From positions 28,601 to 92,600 of the forward strand of contig JAPFFF010000092.1 of assembly GCA_039105265.1 (NCBI GenBank): a stretch of 64,000 nt of DNA, in the 5' to 3' direction. The stretch is from Tritrichomonas musculus. Its lineage: Eukaryota > Parabasalia > Tritrichomonadida > Tritrichomonadidae. Both the position numbers and the translations under genes were made by a program. Below, in pieces: positions 1-15,710 of the stretch. Position 1 is the first letter of the stretch, and each line of letters opens with the position of its first letter. Under the pieces are notes generated by a model that saw only the letters and a program-made list of their open reading frames with translations, did not search any database and was not told where the DNA came from.

Positions 1-3000
1 CATCGATGCTTACAACAGACAAACATCGATACTAACAACAGATAAACATCGATGCTTACAACAGACAAACATCGATGCTAACAACAGATAAACATCGATG
101 CTAACAACAGATAAACATCGATGCTAACAACAGATAAACATCGATGCTTACAACAGACAAACATCGATGCTTACAACAGACAAACATCGATGCTAACAAC
201 AGATAAACATCGATGCTTACAACAGACAAACATCGATGCTTACAACAGACAAACATCGATGCTAACAACAGATAAACATCGATGCTTACAACAGACAAAC
301 ATCGATGCTAACAACAGACAAACATCGATGCTTACAACAGATAAACATCGATGCTAACAACAGATAAACATCGATGCTAACAACAGATAAACATCGATGC
401 TTACAACAGACAAACATCGATACTAACAACAGATAAACATCGATGCTAACAACAGATAAACATCGATGCTAACAACAGATAAACATCGATGCTAACAACA
501 GATAAACATCGATGCTTACAACAGACAAACATCGATGCTAACAACAGATAAACATCGATGCTTACAACAGATAAACATCGATGCTTACAACAGACAAACA
601 TCGATGCTTACAACAGACAAACATCGATGCTAACAACAGATAAACATCGATGCTAACAACAGATAAACATCGATGCTAACAACATTCAAACATCGATGCT
701 TACAACAGACAAACATCGATGCTAACAACAGATAAACATCGATGCTTACAACAGACAAACATCGATGCTAACAACAGATAAACATCGATGCTAACAACAG
801 ATAAACATCGATGCTTACAACAGACAAACATCGATGCTAACAACAGATAAACATCGATGCTTACAACAGACAAACATCGATGCTTACAACAGATAAACAT
901 CGATGCTAACAACAGATAAACATCGATGCTAACAACAGATAAACATCGATGCTTACAACAGACAAACATCGATACTAACAACAGATAAACATCGATGCTA
1001 ACAACAGATAAACATCGATGCTAACAACAGATAAACATCGATGCTAACAACAGATAAACATCGATGCTTACAACAGACAAACATCGATGCTAACAACAGA
1101 TAAACATCGATGCTAACAACAGATAAACATCGATGCTTACAACAGACAAACATCGATGCTTACAACAGACAAACATCGATGCTAACAACAGATAAACATC
1201 GATGCTAACAACAGATAAACATCGATGCTAACAACATTCAAACATCGATGCTTACAACAGACAAACATCGATGCTAACAACAGATAAACATCGATGCTTA
1301 CAACAGACAAACATCGATGCTAACAACAGACAAACATCGATGCTAACAACAGATAAACATCGATGCTTACAACAGACAAACATCGATGCTAACAACAGAT
1401 AAACATCGATGCTTACAACAGACAAACATCGATGCTAACAACAGATAAACATCGATGCTAACAACAGATAAACATCGATGCTAACAACAGATAAACATCG
1501 ATGCTAACAACAGACAAACATCGATGCTAACAACAGACAAACATCGATGCTTACAACAGACAAACATCGATGCTTACAACAGACAAACATCGATGCTAAC
1601 AACAGATAAACATCGATGCTAACAACAGATAAACATCGATGCTTACAACAGACAAACATCGATGCTAACAACAGATAAACATCGATGCTAACAACAGATA
1701 AACATCGATGCTAACAACAGATAAACATCGATGCTTACAACAGACAAACATCGATGCTTACAACAGACAAACATCGATGCTAACAACAGATAAACATCGA
1801 TGCTAACAACATTCAAACATCGATGCTTACAACAGACAAACATCGATGCTAACAACAGATAAACATCGATGCTTACAACAGACAAACATCGATGCTAACA
1901 ACAGATAAACATCGATGCTAACAACAGATAAACATCGATGCTTACAACAGACAAACATCGATGCTAACAACAGATAAACATCGATGCTTACAACAGACAA
2001 ACATCGATGCTAACAACAGATAAACATCGATGCTAACAACAGATAAACATCGATGCTAACAACAGATAAACATCGATGCTAACAACAGACAAACATCGAT
2101 GCTAACAACAGACAAACATCGATGCTTACAACAGACAAACATCGATGCTTACAACAGACAAACATCGATGCTAACAACAGATAAACATCGATGCTAACAA
2201 CAGATAAACATCGATGCTTACAACAGACAAACATCGATGCTAACAACAGATAAACATCGATGCTAACAACAGATAAACATCGATGCTAACAACAGATAAA
2301 CATCGATGCTTACAACAGACAAACATCGATGCTTACAACAGACAAACATCGATGCTAACAACAGATAAACATCGATGCTTACAACAGACAAACATCGATG
2401 CTTACAACAGACAAACATCGATGCTAACAACAGATAAACATCGATGCTTACAACAGACAAACATCGATGCTAACAACAGATAAACATCGATGCTTACAAC
2501 AGATAAACATCGATGCTAACAACAGATAAACATCGATGCTAACAACAGATAAACATCGATGCTTACAACAGACAAACATCGATGCTTACAACAGACAAAC
2601 ATCGATGCTAACAACAGATAAACATCGATGCTAACAACATACAAACATCGATGCTAACAACAGATAAACATCGATGCTAACAACAGATAAACATCGATGC
2701 TAACAACAGATAAACATCGATGCTAACAACAGATAAACATCGATACTAACAACAGATAAACATCGATGCTAACAACAGATAAACATCGATGCTAACAACA
2801 GATAAACATCGATACTAACAACAGATAAACATCGATGCTAACAACAGATAAACATCGATGCTAACAACAGATAAACATCGATGCTAACAACAGATAAACA
2901 TCGATGCTAACAACAGATAAACATCGATACTAACAACAGATAAACATCTATGCTAACAACATACAAACATCGATGCTAACAACAGATAAACATCGATGCT

Positions 3001-6000
3001 AACAACAGATAAACATCGATGCTAACAACATTCAAACATCGATGCTTACAACAGACAAACATCGATGCTAACAACAGATAAACATCGATGCTTACAACAG
3101 ACAAACATCGATGCTAACAACAGATAAACATCGATGCTAACAACAGATAAACATCGATGCTTACAACAGACAAACATCGATGCTAACAACAGATAAACAT
3201 CGATGCTTACAACAGACAAACATCGATGCTAACAACAGATAAACATCGATGCTAACAACAGATAAACATCGATGCTAACAACAGATAAACATCGATGCTA
3301 ACAACATTCAAACATCGATGCTTACAACAGACAAACATCGATACTAACAACAGATAAACATCGATGCTTACAACAGACAAACATCGATGCTAACAACAGA
3401 TAAACATCGATGCTAACAACAGATAAACATCGATGCTAACAACAGATAAACATCGATGCTTACAACAGACAAACATCGATGCTTACAACAGACAAACATC
3501 GATGCTAACAACAGATAAACATCGATGCTTACAACAGACAAACATCGATGCTTACAACAGACAAACATCGATGCTAACAACAGATAAACATCGATGCTTA
3601 CAACAGACAAACATCGATGCTAACAACAGATAAACATCGATGCTTACAACAGATAAACATCGATGCTAACAACAGATAAACATCGATGCTAACAACAGAT
3701 AAACATCGATGCTTACAACAGACAAACATCGATGCTTACAACAGATAAACATCGATGCTAACAACAGATAAACATCGATGCTAACAACATACAAACATCG
3801 ATGCTAACAACAGATAAACATCGATGCTAACAACAGATAAACATCGATGCTAACAACAGATAAACATCGATGCTAACAACAGATAAACATCGATGCTAAC
3901 AACAGATAAACATCGATGCTAACAACAGACAAACATCGATGCTAACAACAGATAAACATCGATACTAACAACAGATAAACATCGATGCTAACAACAGATA
4001 AACATCGATGCTAACAACAGATAAACATCGATGCTAACAACAGATAAACATCGATGCTAACAACAGATAAACATCGATACTAACAACAGATAAACATCGA
4101 TGCTAACAACAGATAAACATCGATGCTAACAACAGATAAACATCGATGCTAACAACAGATAAACATCGATGCTAACAACATTCAAACATCGATGCTAACA
4201 ACAGATAAACATCGATGCTAACAACAGATAAACATCGATGCTAACAACAGATAAACATCGATACTAACAACAGATAAACATCGATGCTAACAACAGATAA
4301 ACATCGATGCTAACAACAGATAAACATCGATGCTTACAACAGACAAACATCGATGCTTACAACAGACAAACATCGATGCTAACAACAGATAAACATCGAT
4401 GCTAACAACAGATAAACATCGATGCTAACAACAGATAAACATCGATGCTAACAACAGATAAACATCGATGCTAACAACAGATAAACATCGATGCTAACAA
4501 CAGATAAACATCGATGCTAACAACAGATAAACATCGATACTAACAACAGATAAACATCGATGCTAACAACAGATAAACATCGATGCTAACAACAGATAAA
4601 CATCGATGCTAACAACAGATAAACATCGATGCTAACAACAGATAAACATCGATGCTAACAACAGATAAACATCGATGCTAACAACAGATAAACATCGATA
4701 CTAACAACAGATAAACATCGATGCTAACAACAGATAAACATCGATGCTAACAACAGATAAACATCGATACTAACAACAGATAAACATCGATGCTAACAAC
4801 AGATAAACATCGATGCTAACAACAGATAAACATCGATACTAACAACAGATAAACATCGATGCTAACAACAGATAAACATCGATGCTTACAACAGACAAAC
4901 ATCGATGCTAACAACAGATAAACATCGATGCTTACAACAGACAAACATCGATGCTTACAACAGACAAACATCGATGCTAACAACAGATAAACATCGATGC
5001 TAACAACAGATAAACATCGATGCTAACAACAGATAAACATCGATACTAACAACAGATAAACATCGATGCTAACAACAGATAAACATCGATACTAACAACA
5101 GATAAACATCGATGCTAACAACAGATAAACATCGATGCTAACAACAGATAAACATCGATGCTAACAACAGATAAACATCGATGCTTACAACAGACAAACA
5201 TCGATGCTAACAACAGATAAACATCGATGCTTACAACAGATAAACATCGATGCTAACAACAGATAAACATCGATGCTAACAACAGATAAACATCGATGCT
5301 TACAACAGACAAACATCGATGCTAACAACAGATAAACATCGATGCTAACAACATACAAACATCGATGCTAACAACAGATAAACATCGATGCTAACAACAG
5401 ATAAACATCGATGCTTACAACAGACAAACATCGATGCTTACAACAGACAAACATCGATGCTAACAACAGATAAACATCGATGCTAACAACAGATAAACAT
5501 CGATGCTAACAACATTCAAACATCGATGCTTACAACAGACAAACATCGATGCTAACAACAGATAAACATCGATGCTTACAACAGACAAACATCGATGCTA
5601 ACAACAGATAAACATCGATGCTAACAACAGATAAACATCGATGCTTACAACAGACAAACATCGATGCTAACAACAGATAAACATCGATGCTTACAACAGA
5701 CAAACATCGATGCTAACAACAGATAAACATCGATGCTAACAACAGATAAACATCGATGCTAACAACAGATAAACATCGATGCTAACAACATTCAAACATC
5801 GATGCTTACAACAGACAAACATCGATACTAACAACAGATAAACATCGATGCTTACAACAGACAAACATCGATGCTAACAACAGATAAACATCGATGCTAA
5901 CAACAGATAAACATCGATGCTAACAACAGATAAACATCGATGCTTACAACAGACAAACATCGATGCTTACAACAGACAAACATCGATGCTAACAACAGAT

Positions 6001-9000
6001 AAACATCGATGCTTACAACAGACAAACATCGATGCTTACAACAGACAAACATCGATGCTAACAACAGATAAACATCGATGCTTACAACAGACAAACATCG
6101 ATGCTAACAACAGATAAACATCGATGCTTACAACAGATAAACATCGATGCTAACAACAGATAAACATCGATGCTAACAACAGATAAACATCGATGCTTAC
6201 AACAGACAAACATCGATGCTTACAACAGACAAACATCGATGCTAACAACAGATAAACATCGATGCTAACAACATACAAACATCGATGCTAACAACAGATA
6301 AACATCGATGCTAACAACAGATAAACATCGATGCTTACAACAGACAAACATCGATGCTTACAACAGACAAACATCGATGCTAACAACAGATAAACATCGA
6401 TGCTAACAACAGATAAACATCGATGCTAACAACATTCAAACATCGATGCTAACAACAGACAAACATCGATGCTAACAACAGATAAACATCGATGCTTACA
6501 ACAGACAAACATCGATGCTAACAACAGATAAACATCGATGCTAACAACAGATAAACATCGATGCTAACAACAGATAAACATCGATGCTAACAACAAATAA
6601 ACATCGATGCTTACAACAGACAAACATCGATGCTTACAACAGACAAACATCGATGCTAACAACAGATAAACATCGATGCTAACAACAGATAAACATCGAT
6701 GCTAACAACAGATAAACATCGATGCTAACAACAGATAAACATCGATGCTTACAACAGACAAACATCGATGCTTACAACAGACAAACATCGATGCTAACAA
6801 CAGATAAACATCGATGCTTACAACAGACAAACATCGATGCTTACAACAGACAAACATCGATGCTAACAACAGATAAACATCGATGCTAACAACATACAAA
6901 CATCGATACTAACAACAGATAAACATTGATGCTAACAACAGATAAACATCGATGCTGACAACATACAAACATCGATGCTAACAACATTCAAACATCGATG
7001 CTAACAACAGATAAACATCGATGCTTACAACAGACAAACATCGATGCTAACAACAGATAAACATCGATGCTTACAACAGATAAACATCGATGCTTACAAC
7101 AGATAAACATCGATGCTAACAACAGATAAACATCGATGCTTACAACAGACAAACATCGATGCTAACAACATTCAAACATCGATGCTAACAACAGATAAAC
7201 ATCGATGCTTACAACAGATAAACATCGATGCTAACAACAGATAAACATCGATGCTTACAACAGATAAACATCGATGCTTACAACAGATAAACATCGATGC
7301 TAACAACAGATAAACATCGATGCTTACAACAGACAAACATCGATGCTAACAACAGATAAACATCGATGCTAACAACAGATAAACATCGATGCTAACAACA
7401 TTCAAACATCGATGCTAACAACAGACAAACATCGATGCTAACAACAGATAAACATCGATGCTTACAACAGACAAACATCGATGCTAACAACAGATAAACA
7501 TCGATGCTAACAACAGATAAACATCGATGCTAACAACAGATAAACATCGATGCTTACAACAGACAAACATCGATGCTTACAACAGACAAACATCGATGCT
7601 AACAACAGATAAACATCGATGCTAACAACAGATAAACATCGATGCTAACAACAGATAAACATCGATGCTTACAACAGACAAACATCGATGCTTACAACAG
7701 ACAAACATCGATGCTAACAACAGATAAACATCGATGCTTACAACAGACAAACATCGATGCTTACAACATTCAAACATCGATGCTAACAACAGATAAACAT
7801 CGATGCTAACAACAGATAAACATCGATGCTAACAACAGATAAACATCGATGCTTACAACAGACAAACATCGATGCTAACAACAGATAAACATCGATGCTA
7901 ACAACAGATAAACATCGATGCTTACAACAGACAAACATCGATGCTTACAACAGACAAACATCGATGCTTACAACAGACAAACATCGATGCTAACAACAGA
8001 TAAACATCGATGCTTACAACAGATAAACATCGATGCTAACAACAGATAAACATCGATGCTAACAACAGATAAACATCGATACTAACAACAGATAAACATC
8101 GATGCTAACAACAGATAAACATCGATGCCAACAACATACAAACATCGATGCTTACAACATACAAACATCGATGCTTACAACAGACAAACATCGATGCTAA
8201 CAACAGATAAACATCGATGCTAACAACAGATAAACATCGATGCTTACAACAGACAAACATCGATGCTTACAACAGACAAACATCGATGCTAACAACAGAT
8301 AAACATCGATGCTAACAACATACAAACATCGATACTAACAACAGATAAACATTGATGCTAACAACATGCAAACATCGATGCTGACAACATACAAACATCG
8401 ATGCTAACAACATTCAAACATCAATGCTAACAACAGAAAAACATCGATGCTAACAACATACAAACATCGATGCTAACAACATTCAAACATCGATGCTGAC
8501 AACAGAAAAACATCTATGCTAACAACATACAAACATCGATACTAACAACAGATAAACATCGATGCTTACAACAGATAAACATCGATGCTAACAACAGATA
8601 AACATCGATGCTTACAACAGACAAACATCGATGCTAACAACAGATAAACATCGATGCTAACAACAGATAAACATCGATGCTAACAACAGATAAACATCGA
8701 TGCTAACAACAGATAAACATCGATGCTAACAACAGATAAACATCGATGCTAACAACATACAAACATCGATGCTTACAACAGACAAACATCGATGCTTACA
8801 ACAGACAAACATCGATGCTAACAACAGATAAACATCGATGCTTACAACAGACAAACATCGATGCTAACAACAGATAAACATCGATGCTAACAACAGATAA
8901 ACATCGATGCTTACAACAGACAAACATCGATGCTTACAACAGACAAAATATCGATGCTTACAACAGACAAACATCGATGCTAACAACAGATAAACATCGA

Positions 9001-11696
9001 TGCTTACAACAGATAAACATCGATACTAACAACAGATAAACATCGATGCTAACAACAGATAAACATCGATACTAACAACAGATAAACATCGATGCTAACA
9101 ACAGATAAACATCGATGCCAACAACATACAAACATCGATGCTTACAACATACAAACATCGATGCTTACAACAGACAAACATCGATGCTAACAACAGATAA
9201 ACATCGATGCTAACAACAGATAAACATCGATGCTTACAACAGACAAACATCGATGCTTACAACAGACAAACATCGATGCTAACAACAGATAAACATCGAT
9301 GCTAACAACATACAAACATCGATACTAACAACAGATAAACATTGATGCTAACAACATGCAAACATCGATGCTGACAACATACAAACATCGATGCTAACAA
9401 CATTCAAACATCAATGCTAACAACAGAAAAACATCGATGCTAACAACATACAAACATCGATGCTAACAACATTCAAACATCGATGCTGACAACAGAAAAA
9501 CATCTATGCTAACAACATACAAACATCGATACTAACAACAGATAAACATCGATGCTTACAACAGATAAACATCGATGCTAACAACAGATAAACATCGATG
9601 CTTACAACAGACAAACATCGATGCTAACAACAGATAAACATCGATGCTAACAACAGATAAACATCGATGCTAACAACAGATAAACATCGATGCTTACAAC
9701 AGACAAACATCGATGCTTACAACAGACAAACATCGATGCTAACAACAGATAAACATCGATGCTAACAACATACAAACATCGATACTAACAACAGATAAAC
9801 ATTGATGCTAACAACATGCAAACATCGATGCTGACAACATACAAACATCGATGCTAACAACATTCAAACATCGATGCTAACAACAGATAAACATCGATGC
9901 TAACAACAGATAAACATCGATGCTTACAACAGACAAACATCGATGCTTACAACAGATAAACATCGATGCTAACAACATACAAACATCGATACTAACAACA
10001 GATAAACATCGATGCTAACAACAGATAAACATCGATGCTAACAACAGATAAACATCGATGCTTACAACAGACAAACATCGATGCTAACAACAGATAAACA
10101 TCGATGCTAACAACAGATAAACATCGATGCTAACAACAGATAAACATCGATGCTTACAACAGACAAACATCGATGCTTACAACAGACAAACATCGATGCT
10201 AACAACAGATAAACATCGATGCTAACAACATACAAACATCGATACTAACAACAGATAAACATTGATGCTAACAACATGCAAACATCGATGCTGACAAAAT
10301 ACAAACATCGATGCTAACAACATTCAAACATCAATGCTAACAACAGAAAAACATCGATGCTAACAACATACAAACATCGATGCTAACAACAGATAAACAT
10401 CGATGCTAACAACATACAAACATCGATACTAACAACAGATAAACATTGATGCTAACAACATGCAAACATCGATGCTGACAACATACAAACATCGATGCTA
10501 ACAACATTCAAACATCAATGCTAACAACAGAAAAACATCTATGCTAACAACATTCAAACATCGATGCTAACAACAGATAAACATCGATGCTTACAACAGA
10601 CAAACATCGATGCTAACAACAGATAAACATCGATGCTAACAACATACAAACATCGATACTAACAACAGATAAACATTGATGCTAACAACATGCAAACATC
10701 GATGCTGACAACATACAAACATCGATGCTAACAACATTCAAACATCAATGCTAACAACAGAAAAACATCGATGCTAACAACATACAAACATCGATGCTAA
10801 CAACATTCAAACATCGATGCTGACAACAGAAAAACATCTATGCTAACAACAGATAAACATCGATGCTAACAACATACAAACATCGATGCTAACAACAGAC
10901 AAACATCGATGCTAACAACAGATAAACATCGATGCTAACAACATACAAACATCGATGCTAACAACAGATAAACATCGATGCTTACAACAGACAAACATCG
11001 ATGCTTACAACAGACAAACATCGATGCTAACAACAGATAAACATCGATGCTAACAACAGATAAACATCGATGCTAACAACATACAAACATCGATGCTAAC
11101 TACAGACAAACATCGATGCTTACAACAGACAAACATCGATGCTAACAACAGATAAACATCGATGCTAACAACAGATAAACATCGATGCTAACAACAGATA
11201 AACATCGATGCTTACAACAGACAAACATCGATGCTTACAACAGACAAACATCGATGCTAACAACAGAAAAACATCGATGCTAACAACAGATAAACATCGA
11301 TGCTAACAACAGATAAACATCAATGCGAACAACAGATAAACATTGATGCTAACAACATTCAAACATCGATGCTGACAACAGATAAACATCGATGCCAACA
11401 ACAGACAAACATTGATGCTAACGACAGACAAACATCGATGCTGACAACATACAAACATCGATGCTAACAACATTCAAACATCGATGCTGACAACAGACAA
11501 ACATTGATGCTAACAACATACAAACATCGATGCTGACAACAGAAAAACATCGATGCTGACAACAGAAAAACATCGATGCTAACAACAGAAAAACATCGAT
11601 GCTAACAACATTCAAACATCGATGCTGACAACAGAAAAACATCTATGCTAACAACAGATAAACATCTATGCTAACGACAGACAAACATTGATGTTA
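1..11696 (+). repeat. 23-bp satellite array, block L1 (about 508 units, runs off left edge)
   Basis: Head-to-tail repeats of a 23-bp unit: AAACATCGATG followed by CTAACAACAGAT. Every unit carries the 8-bp palindrome CATCGATG. Variation is concentrated at two places: the bases after CGAT (GCTA, GCTT, GCTG, GCCA, ACTA) and three bases after AACA (GAT, GAC, TTC, TAC, GAA, TGC). Marked units such as the TTC form recur at multiples of 23 bp, for example 552, 575 and 1219 bp apart, and blocks near 8,110 and 9,110 are near copies of each other, so there is higher-order structure. The right end, from about 8,100, is richer in divergent units. Reading frames over 60 codons here are by-products of the repeat and are not genes. 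Known: tandem arrays evolve by unequal exchange. The function is unknown. Confidence 0.98.
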
Positions 11697-12613
11697 ATAA
11701 CTGATTCGCGTTTTTGCTAATTACAAACTTTTGTTAGTTTTTTTACAGAAAGCATTAATAAAGTTTTTTATGCTATGCTAATTTATGAATAAAATTTTGA
11801 CTAAAGTATTGTTTATTTGAATGCCTTTTATATAGATATTGTCTTTTTTCTAAAAGAAAAAAACTGTGTACTAGACACTTTTTGAACGCAGTTCAAAAAG
11901 TGGCGTTCCTTGTCTTAATATAATAAAACAAAACCCCAAAAAAATAAGACCTGAACTTATCCATCCATCATATTGTTTTAAAATATTTTGGATAATAATT
12001 AATTTAAGTATATTATTATTTGCATTTGTAATTATAATTGTAAACTATTTTATTTCTTTTTGATTAAGATATTTTAATAAAAAAAAATTTTCAGTTATTT
12101 TTTTCATAAAGCTCATAGAATTTAATTTTTTTATTTATTTTTATTTTTATTTTTATTTTTATTTTTTTTTTTTTTTTTAATTAATTTATCAAAAAGAAAT
12201 AAAATAGTTTAATCTCATAGCCAGATAAATTCCAGGATCAACTCAAATATAGATATTCTTTTCTGAAGAACCTTCAAAAAGTGGAAATCATTCAGAAAAA
12301 ATAATCAAATAAAAATAATAAAAAAATAATCTTTTTATGTTACAAAATTTTTACCGATTCTTACCGCCAGCCGCGGGGTCTCGACTCGGCTTCGCTTCGT
12401 TCAGCCTCGCTCGACGTCCGCTAGGCGGTATGTAGTCTAAAAATTATGTAAAAATATAAAAAGATTTGTTTTTTTCAATTATTTTATTTAGATTATTTTT
12501 TCTGAATGATTTCCACTTTTTGAAGGTTCTTCAGAAAAGACTAACTATACTTTAGTTGATCAAAATTCCACAACCAGATAATCCTACCGCCAGATAATAT
12601 TATCTTAAATATT
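11697..12613 (+). repeat. Spacer block A, copy 1
   Basis: A 0.9-kb AT-rich spacer between two satellite blocks. It begins with CTGATTCGCGTTTTTGC and ends where the satellite resumes. It contains a perfect hairpin near 11,880 (CACTTTTTGAAC, three bases, GTTCAAAAAGTG), long T and A tracts, and the foldback element at 12,236-12,561. The same block occurs reverse-complemented at 17,467-18,383, a truncated reverse copy is at 21,319-22,026, and its first 220 bp recur at 13,736-13,957 and 15,711-15,929. No gene was seen. Confidence 0.9.
12236..12561. mobile_element. Foldback (MITE-like) element with GC-rich core, copy 1
   Basis: Long inverted arms of about 75 bp face each other. The left arm runs from GATCAACT through CTTTTCTGAAGAACCTTC and GTGGAAATCATTCAG, and the right arm is its reverse complement. 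The centre, at about 12,360-12,435, is strikingly GC-rich in an AT-rich genome: it opens with TTACCGCCAGCCGCGGGG and closes with CGCTAGGCGGTATG, which themselves pair. There is no coding capacity. Two more copies lie at 17,518-17,843 and 21,372-21,703. The architecture fits a non-autonomous DNA element, but no target duplication is clear because all three copies sit in the same duplicated spacer. Confidence 0.75.
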
Positions 12614-13735
12614 GACAAACATTGATGCTAGCAACAGATAAATATTGATGCTAACAACAGATAAACATCGATGCTTACAACATACAAACATCGATGCTAA
12701 CAACAGATAAACATCGATGCCAACAACATACAAACATCGATGCTAACAACAGATAAACATCGATGCTAACAACAGATAAACATCGATACTAACAACAGAT
12801 AAACATCGATGCTAACAACAGATAAACATCGATGCTAACAACATACAAACATCGATGCTAACAACATACAAACATCGATGCTAACAACAGATAAACATCG
12901 ATGCTAACAACAGATAAACATCGATGCTTACAACATACAAACATCGATGCTAACAACAGATAAACATCGATGCCAACAACATACAAACATCGATGCTAAC
13001 AACAGATAAACATCGATGCTAACAACAGATAAACATCGATGCTAACAACATACAAACATCGATACTAACAACAGAAGAACATCGATGCTAACAACATACA
13101 AACATCGATGCTAACAACATACAAACATCGATGCTAACAACAGATAAACATCGATGCTAACAACAGATAAACATCGATACTAACAACAGAAGAACATCGA
13201 TGCTAACAACATTCAAACATCGATGCTGACAACAGAAAAACATCGATGCTAACAACATTCAAACATCGATGCTGACAACAGAAAAACATCTATGCTAACA
13301 ACATTCAAACATCGATGCTAACAACATTCAAACATCGATGCTGACAACAGAAAAACATCGATGCTAACAACATTCAAACATCAATGCTAACAACATTCAA
13401 ACATCGATGCTGACAACAGAAAAACATCGATGCCAACAACATACAAACATCGATGCTAACAACAGATAAACATCGATGCTAACAACAGATAAACATCGAT
13501 ACTTACAACATACAAACATCGATACTAACAACAGAAGAACATCGATGCTAACAACATTCAAACATCGATGCTGACAACAGAAAAACATCGATGCTAACAA
13601 CATTCAAACATCGATGCTGACAACAGAAAAACATCGATGCTAACAACATTCAAACATCGATGCTGACAACAGAAAAACATCTATGCTAACAACAGATAAA
13701 CATCTATGCTAACAACAGACAAACATTGATGTTAA
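12614..13735 (+). repeat. 23-bp satellite array, block L2 (about 49 units)
   Basis: Same unit and orientation as block L1, but enriched in the variants with TAC, TTC or GAA in the variable triplet and in GCTG units. It ends with the same run of variant units (TTC, GAA, then ATCTATG-bearing units, then GTTAATAA) that ends block L1, so blocks L1 and L2 share their right terminus as well as the spacer that follows. That makes one satellite-plus-spacer composite the duplicated unit. Confidence 0.97.
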
Positions 13736-13957
13736 TAACTGATTCGCGTTTTTGCTAATTACAAACTTTTGTTAGTTTTTTTACAGAAAGCATTAATAAA
13801 GTTTTTTATGCTATGCTAATTTTAGAATAAAATTTTGACTAAAGTATTGTTTATTTGAATGCCTTTTATATAGATATTGTCTTTTTTCTAAAAGAAAAAA
13901 ACTGTGTACTAGACACTTTTTGAACTGCGTTTAAAAAGTGGCGTTCCTTGTTTAAAA
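13736..13957 (+). repeat. Spacer block A-prime (left arm of central inverted repeat)
   Basis: This 222-bp segment matches the start of block A (11,697 onward), including the CTGATTCGCG beginning and the CACTTTTTGAAC hairpin region, and then diverges into unique DNA at the words GCGTTCCTTG. Its reverse complement stands at 15,711-15,929. Together they bound the 1.75-kb unique centre like terminal inverted repeats, with satellite arrays outside both. Confidence 0.9.
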
Positions 13958-15285
13958 ATATATTTATATCCTGAATATCTGAATAAATAACAAAATCAGA
14001 TAATTAATTGGAGTATCCATTTCTCAAAATTGAAGGATTAAATTTTGATAAAAATATGATATATTATACTCCTCATAATAAATTTCATGTTTACAGAAAA
14101 TCAGGCAAAATTCATCTGCCAATTCTTTTTTCATCTATTCTGTAAGAATATATTATTCATATTAATATGTTGATAACAAATATATTATTATTTTATTATA
14201 GTAGTGTCGATAAGTGGCCACGCTCTCAATTAAGTGGCCACGGTGATTTGACAATCAACTCCACTAAAATTATTAGGGAATAGAATGGCATGCTCTCAAT
14301 TTTGTAAAAAATTCAAAGGATATAAATTTTTATTCCCGTGGCCATCTTTAAGGTGTCAGAAAATAAGAAATTCATTTCAATAATGTAGGTGTAAAATGGC
14401 ACACTCCAATTTCCTACTTTTTCTTAAGAAAAATGTGGATGCAAAAATTCGTTTTTAAAGTGTCAAAAAAATCAAAATCCAATCAAATAATTGTGGTATA
14501 AAACGGCCTTATGGTGCCGTTTATTTGAATAAAAAGATCAATAAAATTCAATGAGTAACCACTATTTTCTTCTCAAAAATTATCTACATTTATGAAATCA
14601 TAACTCAGCATCATCTAATCCCTACCTTCTTACGTTCGCTATATCGACATACCAAAAATAAATTGCTGATGCTTTTCTCAGCATCAATTTGGTACCTACG
14701 TTTATTTACAGAAATCAGCAGCTTTATTCTCTAATATCGCTTTTAAACTTATTCAGGATCTTATTTTTTACTAGCGCTATCAAGAAAATCAACAAAACAA
14801 ATCATTAAATCCAACTAATGCTTTCATTTGGATGGTCTTATCCTGATTCAAAGAAACATTACCCTCTAATAATTACTAAATATCGATCTAAAAGATTAGA
14901 AAGAAATAATGATAAGTTAGATCAAACTTTTGTTTTGTGATTTTGTTTTGATTGTATTAGTAAAAATATATGTATGGGTACTGGATTCTCTTCCGTCATT
15001 TATTTATATATTCATATATTATATTAATTAAGAGTTAATTAGATTATTTTATAAATACCAGAATATTTTAATGGGCAATAAGTGATATATCAACGATTTT
15101 AATTTTTAATGAGAAATGATCGTTTTTTATTTTTTGAATAAGATCATTGAAATATTTGAATATAAAAAATTTAATTATGAAATATTTTTATCTTTTAGAA
15201 CTATTTATATTTATAAATTATTTAATATAAATAAAAATATATAAATATATTATATTAGAAAAAATATAAATGTTAAGAATTATGT
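13958..15285. other. Unique centre of the inverted repeat; no gene recognised
   Basis: AT-rich, largely unique DNA. Two things stand out. Positions 14,141-14,200 are identical to 46,150-46,209 beside the pogo-type transposon, so this is a dispersed repeat. At 14,200 a different sequence starts abruptly with AGTAGTGTCGATAAGTGG and contains a repeated AAGTGGCCACG word at about 14,214 and 14,234. It has higher GC up to about 14,540 and could be the end of a mobile element. The rest, 14,560-15,285, shows no coding pattern. Confidence 0.6.
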
Positions 15286-15657
15286 TTATTTTTTGGAGCT
15301 AAAAAAACAATTCAATATCTTTTGGTCAAGTGTAACAATTTTTTCGTTGAGCGCAAATAAAAGAATTCGTTTGTTGGTTCTAAAAATATGGAATTTTTCA
15401 ATATTTGACCAGAATTTCATAATTTTTGGCTTAAAAAATATTATAATTTTTTCAATCTTTGAAAAAAATAGTAGATTTCTAGGATAATTATTTGAAAAAG
15501 AAATAATTATATTTAAGACATCTTTTAAATCTTGCGAATTTTCATCAATTTTGTAATCATTAAAAATGCGAATTAAATTTTCATAATTTTCTTCAAGATC
15601 ATCTGAATTTTTCAAGAATTCCATTAAAGAAGATTCGACAAGTTCTCGAGAATGCAT
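15286..15657 (-). pseudogene. Truncated DUF3447-family (ankyrin) gene, N-terminal fragment
   Basis: A 123-residue frame. Residues 60-110 match the N-terminal domain of the two larger DUF3447 genes in this window: a FFSKIEKIIIFFK stretch, then an IFRTNKRILLFAL stretch, corresponding to IFKSNKRILLFLI in the copies at 23,451 and 50,243. Those copies run for 400 residues, so three quarters of the domain and all ankyrin repeats are missing. It lies alone in the centre of the 23-bp satellite inverted repeat. Proteins of this family are abundant ankyrin-repeat proteins in trichomonads; the molecular role is not known. The fragment is almost certainly non-functional. Confidence 0.8.
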
Positions 15658-15710
15658 ATATATTATGATATCTGATCTTTCAAGAATTCACTCATTTTTA
15701 TTTTATAAAG

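Noticed and set aside
101-6899. Reading frames of 60-93 codons in the 23-bp satellite, both strands
   Set aside because: They are products of the stop-free combination of variant units, with no start context, domain or conservation beyond the repeat.
1-11696. Telomeric or centromeric repeat
   Set aside because: The unit does not resemble a telomeric repeat, and nothing in the sequence supports a centromere; the blocks are interspersed with spacers and inverted.
12360-12435. tRNA or small structured RNA gene in the GC-rich core
   Set aside because: No tRNA arms, anticodon loop or box A/B pattern could be laid out; it is better explained as the centre of a foldback element.
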